A stretch of DNA of 64,000 bases from Scleroderma bovista (taxonomy: Eukaryota > Basidiomycota > Agaricomycetes > Boletales > Sclerodermataceae): assembly GCA_037178675.1 (NCBI GenBank), contig JAYMGJ010000126.1:111886-175885 (forward strand). Direction: 5' to 3'. A program made the position numbers and the translations under genes. A model generated the notes under the pieces. The model was not told the DNA's origin, made no database searches, and saw only the letters and a list, made by a program, of their open reading frames with translations. Below are positions 24,358-36,107 of this stretch, piece by piece. Position 1 is the first letter of the stretch; every line of letters starts with the position of its first letter.

Positions 24358-25596
24358 TTGATGAATATCACTGATCTAAACCAGGCATTTTCTGAGAGTG
24401 GAGTAGGCGACACATACCTCATAACAGACCTGGCATCAGAGGCACACCATCTTGAACCAGCAGCACCGCACAAGCTCTTGGCAGACCAACATTGTGCCTA
24501 CGACATCATCGACTGCCATCTGCAACAATTCATTAGTGGCAAGTGTCCCAAGCCCATGTGAATGATAATACCTGGCGAAGCAGGTGTGGGCAAATCCAAA
24601 ACAATCCAAACCATCACTGAAAATTTCGTGGCGCAGGGCATGGGCAACACATGAGTCAAGGGCACATACACCGGTCTGGCCACGTCAATAATTGACGGGA
24701 AGATGCTACATTCTATAGCCATGATGCTGTTGCGAGGAGGCAAGCAGTCAGTACAAATGGTGAAAGTATTGGATGAGTACTGGAAAGACAATCACTACCT
24801 GATTATCGACAAAATCTCCTTGGTGTCTCAAGAGATGTTTGCCAAACTTTCCAGTATCATCAGCCGTGCTAAAGCTGGAGAAGTCTTGGCATCTGAGGAA
24901 CCATTTGGAGGGCTCAACGTCATATTAGTAGGCAATTTTCACCAATTTCCAACCATGGCCACCAAACCATCAGCAGCACTGTATTGCCCTTGCAATCCAG
25001 AGAAGGACACGCACAATGACCTATTGGGAAGGAAGTTATACAAACAATTCAACACCATTGTGTGCCTAAAAACTCAGGTTTGAGTGACACATCCAGAATG
25101 GTTGGACCTCTTGCAGCATGTCCGCCATGGCAACTGTGATGAAAGACACATTGTCATGCTTCGTCAGTTCATTGTAACGCACGATGACTGCCCACCCACC
25201 AATTTTACCACCCCTCCATGGAAAGATGTTCTTCTGGTTACCCTGAGGCATGTGGTCTGAATGAAGTGGAATAGCATGACTGCTAGAACGCGCACACAAG
25301 CACTTGGCATTACACTCATCATTTGATACTGTGCAGGGATGCCAATTAACATTAGAGGAGAAATTCACAGTGGCAGTGAAACCCAAGACAGAACAGGGCA
25401 AGAATCATCACAACTGGGTGGGACTTGCCGACAAGGTGGAAGTCATGGTCAGGATGGAAGTTATGGTGACATTCAACATATCAACTGATTTGGACATTGC
25501 CAATGGAGCACAGGGCCACGTAGTCGAAATAGTTCTTGACCCACGAGAACAGATTAGCACAATGACAGGCCAGGTCTACAAATTGCAATACTCACC
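24358..25596 (+). pseudogene. PIF1-like DNA helicase, 5' portion (interrupted)
   Basis: A decayed copy of the repetitive PIF1/RecD-type SF1 helicase family common in Agaricomycetes. In order: LLADQHCAYDIIDCHLQQFI, Walker A GEAGVGKSKTIQ, TYTGLATSIIDGK, a Walker B segment LIIDKISLVS in which the catalytic Glu has become Lys, FGGLNVILVGNFHQFP, then MVTFNISTDLDIANGAQGHV and LDPREQ. In-frame TGA stops lie at 24559, 24652, 25081 and 25258, each where family context favours Arg, and the frame shifts by one near 25,300. The piece stops at TAC TCA CC (25596), where the 27.4 kb KDZ insertion begins. Its continuation is at 53,037. The true 5' end is not clear. Confidence 0.8.
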
Positions 25597-25760
25597 GAGC
25601 CCATGCACCTGGGTAGGCCGTGTTATACGGTCAGCGGACAATGACAATCGGCTGTGCTACACGGGCTGGTGGAAGTGAGGCTTATGACTAGAGCTTTTCC
25701 GTATCACAGGGGTCAGCCCCTGACAGTATTGTCACCAAGTGACAATGGTGGGCCCATGGC
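25597..25760 (+). repeat. Left terminal inverted repeat of the KDZ element
   Basis: Begins GAGCCCATGCACCTG. Blocks shared in inverse orientation with the right end are ATGCACCTG (25603), GACAATCGGCTGTGCTACA (25644) and TGTCACCAAGTGACAATGG (25730), followed by TGGGC. Sequence between the blocks has diverged and differs in length by about 36 bp. Confidence 0.75.
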
Positions 25761-25959
25761 TCTGTTGTCATCATGGGGTAGGGTGAAAGTCTTAAGCCGG
25801 ACAAATTGGTGTCGTCGTGAAAATACTTGGGCTGAGAGGAGTAGCATACCAATAGAATAAGTGAGCCAGTATGCAATGGAGGCAGTGTGGTGGAAATCTG
25901 ACGGCAGCAATAACACCATAGTGAGCCGGTCAATCAGCATTGTGGCATGGTCAACAGTG

Positions 25960-26135
25960 CAGCAAAGTCAACACTCCGGCATGTTCAACATCCCGGCACA
26001 GTCAACCGATGAGATGTTGTGCTGATGAGATGTGGTGCCGATGAGATGTTGTGCTGATGAGATGTGGTGCCGATGAGATGTTGTGCTGATGAGATGTGGT
26101 GCCGATGAGATGTTGTGCCGCTGATGTGGTGCTGG
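25960..26135 (+). repeat. 16-bp tandem array, TGCCGATGAGATG type
   Basis: About ten units alternating TGTGCCGATGAGATGT and TGTGCTGATGAGATGT. It shares the TGCCGA/TGCTGA core with arrays near 38.6-39.35, 47.9-48.2 and 51.75-52.03 kb, all within the KDZ element. Confidence 0.8.
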
Positions 26136-26199
26136 ATGTTATGTGTTGGCCACATCAATTTAGTTCCGGTGGTTCCTCGTGCCGGATCTTGGCCTAACG

Positions 26200-26860
26200 G
26201 TAGTTAGTTAACACTATATCCACGGCGATACATCTATATAGAGGACATAGTATCTAGGGCCTGATGGGTATACAGGGAGATCAACCTTGCGGCCCATCAC
26301 ACTCGATGGGAAGCCAATTCACAGGCCTGCCCAACTATATAGTTGTTCCCACATTGAGGGCTTGTTTAATCCTCTGGGACACCCCATTCATGGCTTGTCA
26401 CTTTAAAATGTACTTGCAAGGTTTCCCTGCATAGCTAGATAACACCTCTGCTAGGGCCTGCCCAATGCTATGGGATACCATGGCCATTGCCTGTCAGACT
26501 GAACCCATATGCTGGGCGCACTGACTATAAATGACACTGTCTCCAGGGCTTGCCCACAGTTATGGGACACCACACCTGTGGCTAGCACCCCTTAAAGGTA
26601 CAGTCTCCGCACAGCCCATTGGAATGCAAGGGACAATAGTTCCATGGCCCTTTGGTAAGAAAGGGACTCTGTTGTTACAGCCTGATCAAAGCCCGAAACA
26701 CGATATTCCTCTGGCCTGCCAATAGAAACGGCAAACCATATTTAGGGCCTGATGCAAAGCACGGGACACTGGCACTGCAGCCCTCCTACTCACTCCTATT
26801 TGTTGGGCTCTATAATAGAATAGAGAACACTATATCCAGGGCCTCCTGCTCTTATAGATG
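26200..26860 (+). repeat. Subterminal block, left copy
   Basis: Diverged direct repeat of 52,060-52,650. Shared landmarks in order: GAGGGCTTG...AATSCTCTGGGACACC, ATTCATRGCYTGTCACTTT, TAGATAACACCT, CAATGCTATGGGA, and CAAAGCAYGGGACACTGG. The block is rich in GGGACACC-like phrases and has no coding signal. The stretch from here to 27,424 (GC-rich to about 27,170, then AT-rich) holds no gene. Confidence 0.75.
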
Positions 26861-27424
26861 ATACGGCGCCTGGGGCTGTTATGTAATCATGGGACACCAT
26901 CATGGGCTTGACACATTGTGTGACACCAATTTAGCGGCGTGCCTTGGGAACTCCAGGAGGCGGGGCCTACTCTGCTACTTCTAGCCCCTTGGCCACAATT
27001 CCATGGCTACCCTGCTGCTTTGGCTGCCATGCTGCTAACAGTCCTTCGGCAGCAGTGGCCATCCCTGGTTCTCTGGCTGCATTGCTGCAGCATACCGTTC
27101 ATTTGCCGTGATACCGCGGCTGTACTTGTCATAGTGGCAGCCACCACTGCCGCCCGGCCATGATTGGTTACAGCCATCACAGCTGCGAACTTGACAACCA
27201 GCATAAGGTATCAACTTGCAGCACCCATTGTATTGGAGACATGCACTATTCCCATTCATGCTGATGTGTTCCCTGTGTGATTTCTGCCTTATTGTTAACC
27301 TGGCCAGGTGTTGCAGCCGCAGCTCAGATTTTGGCCGGCAACATTATATCACAGTGTCGCTTTGGCTGATATTTGATTAACCAATTATTGTTGTGATGAA
27401 CATATATGTGTATTCATACAATGT

Positions 27425-28180
27425 TTACCTATGGCGGCACTCCAAAGACTCCTCCCATTTCTGCCGCAATGCATTTGGTGCACGGGTTAGCATCTCAATG
27501 GCCTCCATCCTTTTTGCACAATGCTGCATCACCTCCATATGATATTTAAGGGCATTGTCTGAGCTCCGCAAGATCTTGTTGCACAAGTACCGTGCATTTG
27601 ACAAGGCCTTGTCCGAGGTATATCCAATGGTGAGCTTTCTATCAGCAACCTGGAAAAGCTTTAGTACCTAACACAACACGAATAAGGGAGCATACCAGGT
27701 CTGCTGGAAAGAATGCCTCTGCCTCCGATACCATGTCCTGCAGTGGCCGCGTGCTGTACCCTGCCATACATGCACCGTGGCCATTAACCCACCACGAGTT
27801 TGCCACTTGCAGCATACTTGGAACCTGGACTTTGGCGGCCTTGGCATGATAGACATTCAACTGTCGCATTGCCGCATACAGTCTTGCCGGTGGCAGATTT
27901 TCTAGTATGACCATTCTGTGCACCCTGCTCGCCATCATTGGCAATATCATCTTTGCACCCATAGCCTGGCATGCGGCAAGCACACGTTCTAAATTTGCCT
28001 GGGGGCTCATGAGTGTGTTAATCAAATGTAATCATTCTCCACTTACCACTTCCGTTTGTACGTTTGCATACCATTCAGCTGTGGCCAGCATCCCCTCGGG
28101 CTGTTGTTGAACCACATGCACCAACCATCGAAAGCGGACTCCAACGTATTGCAATACCATGGACAGTTCACAGGTTTCGC
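27425..28180 (-). CDS. Unknown KDZ-element gene, 5' end truncated by LTR-like repeat
   Basis: Not recognised. Reading on the minus strand from the repeat boundary: an open exon containing LQYVGVRFRWLVHVVQQ, a GTAAGT...CATGAG intron at about 28050-28009, a long exon with MILPMMASRVHRMVILEN, LQVANSWWVNGHGACM and AGYSTRPLQDM, a GTATGC...CCAG intron at about 27699-27655, and a last exon ending ECRHR-stop at 27425. There are no in-frame stops. The sequence is mildly basic with helical stretches and has no membrane segment. The upstream exons are missing: position 28,181 starts the 2.1 kb repeat, and no matching coding sequence is found at the far end of that repeat (37,570). It is therefore a 5'-truncated gene. 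Confidence 0.5.
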
Positions 28181-29490
28181 TGTCATGCACCAAACAGGTT
28201 TGGTACAGTGAACATGGAAGATAATGCCTATATCGAATGATCCTTATGCGAAGGATAAGCATGACGGACCCTCATCGTAGCCATCTATCGCACAAGAAGA
28301 CTATCCTGATGCGAGAGATGAATGCCAATGCAGACAGTCATCTATCGCATGAGAACCACCAAGAAGCAGAAGAAACTGAAGGAATGACGTCAATTGTGGT
28401 ATGAGAAAGGAATGCACACATCTGCAGTCCAACTCCCATACCAGAACGATCAAAGAAGCTGAAGAATTGATGGAGAAACGAAGGAGAAAGAGAAGAAATG
28501 ATTTTTAGTGCCCAAATGTCATTTTTAGGTGCCCAGTGCCGGCATTCCAATATTTTGAATAGCTCCATCGTTTCTGAAGCTATCAGGCACGTGACTATAC
28601 CGTCAGAGAGCCTAGAATCTGGTCTATCTGCCTGTCAAGTTCCGACGCAAATCCATTCATTTCCCACGGAGATATTCCCCCCGCAATCCAGACGTTCACT
28701 TCATCGCTCACTATGGAGTCCGTATTTTCTCTGAATCATTTCTCCACTATTGCTGCAGATCTCCACTATGTCCTGCTCTTAGGACAGCCTCTCCCAGAGT
28801 TCCCGTGCACTGCCTGGCACATATCTTCCCAGCCTGCTCCCTCAGTCCCTCTCGTTCTCGGTCAGCACGTTCTCCTTGTCAGTCCTGCATCAAGGACGTA
28901 CTTTGGTCATCTTAGGTCTATTGTCAAGCTTGAGAAGTCTTCTCTGGTCGTCTCTGTGTCCCCTGAGCCCTCAGCCTATGGTCCCTTCCTCCCAGATACT
29001 TGCCATGTCCATCTTCCTCTGTCATTTGTCTCGCTTCCCTGGATGTGTTGAATTCAATACTCTATCTGCTTCCCTACTTTCAGACGACGTCCCCCAGCAC
29101 CATGACAGTTATTCCCCCCACTTTATAGTGCTATTAGGAAGAAGAACCCTCTCTCATTCTTTCCCAGAAGAGAGCTCGTCAAGGGAGCCCATGGTTGCAC
29201 TTCAGCGGCACTAGAACACATGCACTATACCTTAGTGTATGCTGACCCCCCAAAAAGACCTCTGGACCCCTGGTACCCTTCTTGTGGCTGTTTTGTCTCG
29301 GATCAATCCCCCTGTTTATCTCAGATCTTCCCCATTGTTGTCCCATCAAATTCCTGATGGTACACAGCCCCCCATCAAACTTCTTAGGCTGTGCATCAAT
29401 GACTCCTTCTGCTGTGCAGTGACTCATCCCTTGCTTACTGATGCTCTCTTGTCATCAGTATTACTCTATCCCTTTCACATTTTTGGTATA
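28181..29490 (+). repeat. 2.1 kb LTR-like repeat, copy 1, left part
   Basis: Starts TGTCATGCACCAAACAGG and is nearly identical to the inverted copy at 62,922 downward. At 29,490 it is interrupted by the Helitron, and the rest is 36,779-37,569. Joined length is 2,101 bp. The repeat begins TGT and ends ACA as LTRs do. It holds an open frame at 28713-29051 (starting MESVFSL) whose protein is also nearly unchanged in copy 2, where it is longer (61998-62390). I cannot assign that protein. No clear target duplication flanks this copy. Confidence 0.7.
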
Positions 29491-29494
29491 CTAG

Positions 29495-29516
29495 CAGATA
29501 CCCGTGGCTACGCCAC
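29495..29516 (-). terminator. Helitron 3' hairpin
   Basis: Perfect 5-bp stem with 3-nt loop (GTGGC, GTA, GCCAC) followed by 9 nt and the terminal CTAG. In Helitrons this palindrome marks the end of rolling-circle transposition. Confidence 0.85.
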
Positions 29517-29964
29517 TCGACAAAAAGTTAAGGGCAAGCTGCATCAATTTATGTTCTTTTGTGCAGACTCTGTGCTTGATGGAAAACTGCCACCGAAGAC
29601 ACAATTAATATTGGAGTGTACCGTGTAACACCATGATTGAACCCATCTCGACTGTTACTGTAAGATAAGAGAGTAGAAAAGGATTGACTGAAGTTAATTA
29701 TGGTGGTGTATGGTAGTCAGACAGATGCCAAAAGGATGGTATGTGAAAAGAATGATACGGGGGTAAAGGAACTGTGACATGCACAAAAAGAGAATGGACC
29801 GTCCATGACCGGAATACTGGCTTAATGAGTGGGATCTTCAAGTCGACGCTTCTTCGCAGACCTGGATTTTGTGAAGTCAAATTTCATGCTTGCACGCCCA
29901 GCTACCGGAGTGGATGGTTCTGATAAGGGTTGAGAATTAGCTCGTCTATGAGATGACAGTGAAA

Positions 29965-30819
29965 CTACCCACCTGTCACCGGATCTCGGGTGCTTGACAT
30001 GACTATAGGTCGCCCAAGAAATACCATGGATTCAATCGTAACACAAAATCCCTCACGAGCCTGAGGTGCACCAATCCTCTCAGTGATGAACCCAGTTACA
30101 GAAACATACCCCCCAGCCTTTGGAGTCGTCTTTTTACCAGACTTTGTCTTCCATCTCGGACTATCAGGGATCAAGCACTTGACTGGTAAGACCGATTTGA
30201 ACCGGCGAGTACTGGAAAGCGCTGGAGAACCCTCGATTGATGTGGTGTGCAGGCCAGGGAGATTCCGTAGTACGGCAACATACTGGTGTGGGGTGAGGTT
30301 GAAGGTGCCCATGAGATCGTCAACGGATTCCGCAACCCCACAAATGTTGATGTATGGGAGGTATTTCGGATCAATGACTTCGGCATCATCGGTACCATCT
30401 GGAATCTTGATTGGAATGAGCTGTAACATCATATTAGAAAAAGTAAACATTGCACAAACACAATATAATACACTCACATTGACAATATCTCCCACCAGAT
30501 CATACTCTGTCTCGGGAGGACAACTGGGCTGGCGGGAAATCATTGCACCTGCCTCCATCATTGCGACCTAGTAGTAAAAATATGAGCCCTTCAAGCAGAG
30601 ATTTAAAAAATCAGGACCTACACTTGCAGTAACGAAGTAGAAGCCAATGTCACTGAACTCGCGGCCTTCACGATTGAAGTACCTAAGTGCAGCAAGAATC
30701 GGCGTTGACTTGCCAAGGTAAATCTGAGCATCAAAAATGTAGCTCATGCCCTCAATATGTCGGCCGTTCTCGAAAACTGCAATGGCAGTGATGGTTGCTG
30801 AAGCTCCAGAAGATGACAT
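29965..30819 (-). CDS. Helitron-borne conserved protein, possibly an OB-fold ssDNA-binding (RPA-like) factor
   Basis: Three exons: 30819 to about 30621 (MSSSGASATITAIAVFENGR ... FYFVTAS), 30567 to about 30478 (starting VAMMEAGAMISRQ, ending GDIVN), and 30420-29965. Introns are GT-AG and keep frame. The final exon carries YLPYINICGVAESVDD, KCLIPDSPRWK, GYVSVTGFITER and VFLGRP. The alternation of short beta segments, and the position next to a Rep-helicase on the same strand, recall the RPA1-like genes known from plant Helitrons. The RPA link is inference, and I see no zinc ribbon. The protein is about 245 residues and has no stops, in keeping with a young element. Confidence 0.55.
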
Positions 30820-31106
30820 TATATCAAAAGCTGAAAACAAATGTGAGAAGTCAAGATAGTAGTACTAAGGAGCGGGATGGAAAGGTGTGCGAACCAGTGA
30901 CAATTGTTGAAGATATATATACCAGGTAAAATCGGAGATATTTGTAAGTGACAGAAAACCATGGAATCTTTGGGAATTTTCCACTAAGATGGAGGAGGTG
31001 GCACACAATGTAATTTCTGGCAAGAGCACATCTTAGGAAGCAACTAAAACAATCCTGGTTTCTTGAAACAGAGTTTCAGCATGCTTTTACTTGCCATGCA
31101 GTAGAC

Positions 31107-34100
31107 TTACCAGATGAGAATTTCGGGATAGACAACATTCGGTGTTGTTGTTTCACCTGAAGGAAGCAAAACCGAAATGCGCTGGCATGATGTTGCACGA
31201 GACAGTGCAACATAAAGTTGCCCGTGACTAAAAACAGGAACACGCAGATCTAGACCAACGTACTTCACAGACTGTCCTTGTGCCTTATTGATAGTCATCG
31301 CGAATGCAAGACGAACTGGAAATTGACGGCGTTTGAGGACAAATGTGAAGTCTGCATTTTTAGCTGATGGTATGAGTGAGATTCTTGGAATAAAGGCCGT
31401 CTTCCCATCATGGTCCCCACCAAGAATGCGAACTTCAAGTACTCTGTCTGACATTTGAATTAGTACCATGCGTGTCCCATTGCACAGACCATCTTGGGGT
31501 GCGAGATTCCGAAGTAGTATCAGTGGGCAACCAATCTTCAGTGTAAGTTCTCCTGGTGGGAGGCCTGATGCATTAAGTGAGCGCAAAAACTCCACTGGGA
31601 AGGCTTCTGCCTGATCATTGTCTTCAGTATCCTTCGGGTGATGCACTTCATCTGCACTGAAGTACGTTCTTTCATCGCCACACATTTTTCGGAGAATGTC
31701 CATGTTGATGTCATCAACATCACCATTGCGAGCAGCAAGGATGGTTCGGTTCTTGAAGTACTCAGGAGGTGGGATGTTCTGACTGTCAATCCCAGCATAG
31801 ATATTGTTGATCAGGGAACCGAGATCATGTGTGATCATGTCTGCTGGCAATGCAACATGACCATCAGCGTTGCAGTTATTCCCATGACCAACATCCAAAA
31901 GCCATTCTGCAAAGTCTCGGCTCTCTGCATCTGAGCTTTCAAGGCGCATATTCTTTGTTAACCGCAGGATTTCGATTTGCTTCCAAAGGTAGGACCGCTG
32001 GACTGTTGCATTCACAATATCTTGTGGAGAGCCATGGCGAACGACTGGCAAGATTTGCTGATAGTCCCCTCCAATGACGACTGTGATACCACCAAATGGC
32101 ACATCCGAATTATCCCTGAGATCACGAAATGTCCGATCAACAGCTTCTAAGGCATGCTTGTGTTGCATGGTGATCTCATCCCAGATGATAAGGCAGGTTT
32201 GGCGAATGAGACCTGCAAGAAGGCTCTCTTTTGGAATGCGACAAAATGAATCCTCTGTCAAGTCATCCACCGGAATTTTGAACATTGAATGTGCAGTGCG
32301 GCCTCCTCGCATGAGGAGTGCAGAAATCCCTGAAGAAGCCACACAAAGGACGATCCGTCCCTCTGCCCTGATGTGGTGGCAGACTGTCTTGTAAACAAAA
32401 GTCTTCCCTGTGCCACCTGGTCCATTGAGGAAGAACAGTGTTCCTGCATCATGCTGAACTGAATCAATAATGCGATCAAATGCTTCAAGTTGCTCGTTGT
32501 TTAGGCAGCGAATGTTTGCAATGGCTTCTTGTCTTTCCACATCAATATTGTATGCCCGCTGCTCAGCAATGAAACGATTTCCAACAACAGCACCCCAGTT
32601 GTGCTGATGCTGAGGCATGGAAAAGTCTGACAAAGTATGGCCCAATGCTGTCAACAACTGATCGAGAAGATATAAGCCGTAGTCATAGACATCCTCAGTG
32701 GTGGGATTGTTATGCTGAAGGTTGGTGATCAAGTAGTGCCGCAAGTCATCACAGATGTGCTGCCGGAAGTCCATCCAGAGTGCTTCAGGGTCAGCAGGAC
32801 TACAGAAAAGGAGCATCGTGCAGAAGAGTTGACGGAGTTGATGCCCTGTTTGCATTGCAGAAGCTTCCTCCAGACACTGCCGCCACTCCCCATCATTTTC
32901 CAAGAGTCCACGGGCAATGCAGGCATCACGAAAGGTGGGATAAAGTATGCCATTAAATGCTCGCAAATGAGCAAATGACGTGGGGCCCTTAACAATTGTT
33001 AGGAGGGTCCGGAGATAGAAACGTTCTCCACTTGTTGGACTGACATAATACATGCGACCAAGTGCATATCCCCTCTGACGCAGAGCCCAGACCTTCTCCT
33101 TTGGCTTCCATGTGAAGTACTGAGGAAACTCCTGGTAGGTGTGACGGCGGGCTTCCACACCAAGTGCCCCAAGATCTGCATTAGCATTGAAAAATGCGGT
33201 GAGTGTTGTCTGCTCCGTAGCAGCCCGTTGCTGTACAGCCTCAACATCCTCGTTTGGATCAAATGTCACCATGTGCTGTCCTGGCAAATGCACTTGCAGT
33301 CGAGTAATAGAAGGCTGTTGCTCATGAATGTGAAACTGGAGAATCCACCACATCGACTCTGGAGCAGAGATATAACGACCATCAATGTATTTCTTGATCT
33401 CATCTCGCCTGGAGCTGACCTCCAAAGTTGTCCGATCTTGACCCTTGCAGATATATTTGTTGACATACTTCAAAGAGCTGAATGTTACACCACACTCGAC
33501 GTTGATGTGACAGTCGAAGGTGACTGACATGAATGGGTTGTAGGGCACAATCCAGCGATTGTCAAGATCGTGGTGACCAACTTTGAAGCTACGGTGATCA
33601 TCCGGACGAAAGTACAGTGGGTAGCCTTCCTTGTCCATGTTCGTTTGTGCTTGGAAGGGCTTCGGATACCCTTTGGTGCATTTGCCATTTTCCATGCACG
33701 GAGCATTCAGGTTGAGGGCACCACATGGTCCATGTACCATGCAGGCTTTGACAGTGGCAAAGAGCAAAGGTTGCATATCAGGGTCAGGCCATCGTGCCCA
33801 TATGACTGAATCAACTTCAGCAGGAGTAAGTAACTTGTATGGATGATTGAGGAAAATAAGCATATGCATGTGGGGTAGCCCCCGTTTCTGGAACTCGATG
33901 GTGTATATGTATGCGACAGTTCGGCCAAAGACACCATGCTTGGAGGTGTAGTTGATAATAGCCTCTTTCTTCATGTGAAACACGCGTGCCACTAAGTCTG
34001 GGCGATCTGAGGCTTTCTGCCCTGGAAGCAGCTCCCGTTGAATCTCAGGCCAAGAAGGATTGCATGTGACGGTCATGAAGATGTCAACTTTCCGGAAGTG

Positions 34101-36107
34101 TCGAGCCAATGCCAACCCGTCTTGATAACATTGATACATGTAGCGTGGACTACCCGTGAATGATGACGGCAGGATGATGCGTTGCCCAATTTCATGGAGA
34201 CTGAGTTCCTCGTCACCAGCTGCAGCAATAGCATCCTCCAGACCACTGTAAAGTGATGCACGTAGTTTGTCTTGGTTGGCACGCAGGAATGTGAGACGAT
34301 TTTGATCTGCAGATGCGAACATGTCAACCAAATACTGTTGGAAAAGTGCATGCCCACGGAGGAGAGCTGAATACTCTGCTTGATGGGGAAAGAGACGAAA
34401 CGCAACATAGCGAATTTGTGAAAGCGTCCGCTGCTTGTCTTTGTGAGGCTGGTGCATCTGCAAATCCCAGTGCCAACCATCCTCGCCATATGGGAAGAAG
34501 AGAACATAGTGAAGGCAGGCATACGATCTGTGCCCTTCACTGATTCGTTGAAGCGGTCCATTCCGGCGGTGCAATACAATGTCACGGGAATCAGTAGCCT
34601 GAGAGCCATCTCCTGGTATAACTGCTGCAATCTCACCCACAGTTGGCAGATTGTAGCGTCGCTGATCACGGGCTGGATCTGCAAGCAAACAAATGGTGAT
34701 AGAGGAGTCCGTAGGGTATTGCAGAAGTAGCTCATGGGCATTGCGAAAGAGAGTTGCATACCAGTGATGTTCAAGTAGCACATTTTGGAGCTTCCGCATA
34801 GTACGTTCAGAGAGCTCACTGTTAACATCACGTTGCATATGCTCCCGGAGTGCTGACTCAGGGTCATAGATATACAGTTGGGCATACATGGGCTGATGGC
34901 CCTCTGTAGGTAATAGCTGCCCAACTCGGTGACATAGCTCTCCGTGAACACGAAATACGTATGGTGCATGACGACCCTGCGTGTTGATCTGATGATCAAT
35001 CTCCACTCCCAGCGAGGTGAATGCAAGCACTGCATTATATTGACGAACGTTTGTCCGAAACTCGATTGCATCAGGTGTTTCACCATCCCATAACGACTTC
35101 AGAGGCTGCGGAGGCTCACGCATCAAAGGAATACGGACCTGGCCTTGGTCACAGCACATTCCAAACAATGGGCGGAAATCTGATGATGCTACAAGGCGTT
35201 CAGCTATCCAATGGTAAGCATTGCAGTATGGGCACATCACGTTCATGCGTCCAAGATCATGCTGGTTGTCTGGCTCAACATAGCGATGGCGGGCAGCAAG
35301 GAAGAGGTCTCTCGTCGCAGCTGGTGCTCGGCCACGCTGGCGCAGCACCTGGGCATCTCGTGGAGGTGCGTTGTCAACTGTTGGTTGTTCGTGTTGTTCT
35401 GCTTGACATTGTTGGCGCTCTCGTTCACGATGCCTCTGCTGCCCGAGTGAGCGACGCTGATGTGGATCCAGGTTTGGCCGAGGGATTGCAGGAGGCTGGG
35501 GGATTGCAGGCGGCGGAGGGATTGGTTGTTCACGTTGGTCTGCTGCTTGGCATTGTTGACACTCCCATTCACGACACCTCTGCTGCCCGAGTGAGCGACG
35601 CTGATGTGGATCCAGGTTTGGCCGAGGGATTGCAGGAGGCTGGGGGATTGCAGGCGGCGGAGGGATTGGTTGTTCACGTTGGTCTGCTGCTTGGCGTTGT
35701 TGACACTCCCGTTCACAACGCCTCTGCTGCCCAAGTGAGCAACGCTGATGTGCATCTGGGTTTGGCTGAGGGATTGCAGGCCGCTGGTGGATTGCAAGTG
35801 GCGGAGCACTTGCAGGTGGGAGAGCAATTACCGGTGGCGGAGCAATTTCAGACAGCTGAGGGATTACAGGATGATGGGCCAGGGGACGCACTGGTTGCTG
35901 TTACAAGTGATTAACTACAGGTAGCATCAGAGACTGGTAATGACTAACCTGATGCTGCTGGCGCTCGCGTTCGCGGCGTCGGCGCTGACCAAGTGCACGT
36001 CGAGAGATGGGCATCTGACCCTGTACCGTGTTTCCGTCAACATCCATCAAATTTCGTCCATAATGCATTCCGGAAACATTGTTACTTCTTTGATCTGCAC
36101 ATCCCAA
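31107..36107 (-). CDS. Helitron Rep-helicase (RepHel)
   Basis: Rolling-circle replication initiator fused to a PIF1-type SF1B helicase, the protein that mobilises the Helitron. The main exon, 35897-31107, is open for about 1,595 codons. A 51-bp GTTAGT...CAG intron (35948-35898) joins it to an upstream exon ending ERERQQHQ, with a possible start at 36107 or further upstream near 36353. In order: a Pro/Gln-rich N-terminus with three 48-residue repeats, a CPYCNAYHW zinc-like pair, the HUH motif in GLPHMHMLIFLNHP (about residue 670 of the main exon), the tyrosine motif YVNKYICKG (about 805), Walker A NGPGGTGKTF (about 1,155), LIIWDEITM, GGDYQQILPV, and the motif VI region YVALSRATSC. No premature stop is seen, so it could be active. 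Confidence 0.92.
35400..35830 (-). repeat. Three 144-bp tandem repeats inside RepHel
   Basis: The phrase CCTCTGCTGCC recurs at 35433, 35577 and 35721 on the plus strand, exactly 144 bp (48 codons) apart. Each unit encodes PHQRRSLGQQR-type sequence plus a Pro-rich spacer. The first two units are nearly identical and the third is more diverged. Confidence 0.85.

Noticed and set aside
25960..26135. CRISPR-like regular repeat spacing
   Set aside because: Units are contiguous with no unique spacers, and the organism is a fungus.
34073..35086. 337-codon open frame on the minus strand within RepHel, and a 297-codon plus-strand frame at 35021-35914
   Set aside because: Both overlap the large RepHel exon in other frames, lack its domain order, and owe their length to composition and to the 144-bp repeat.
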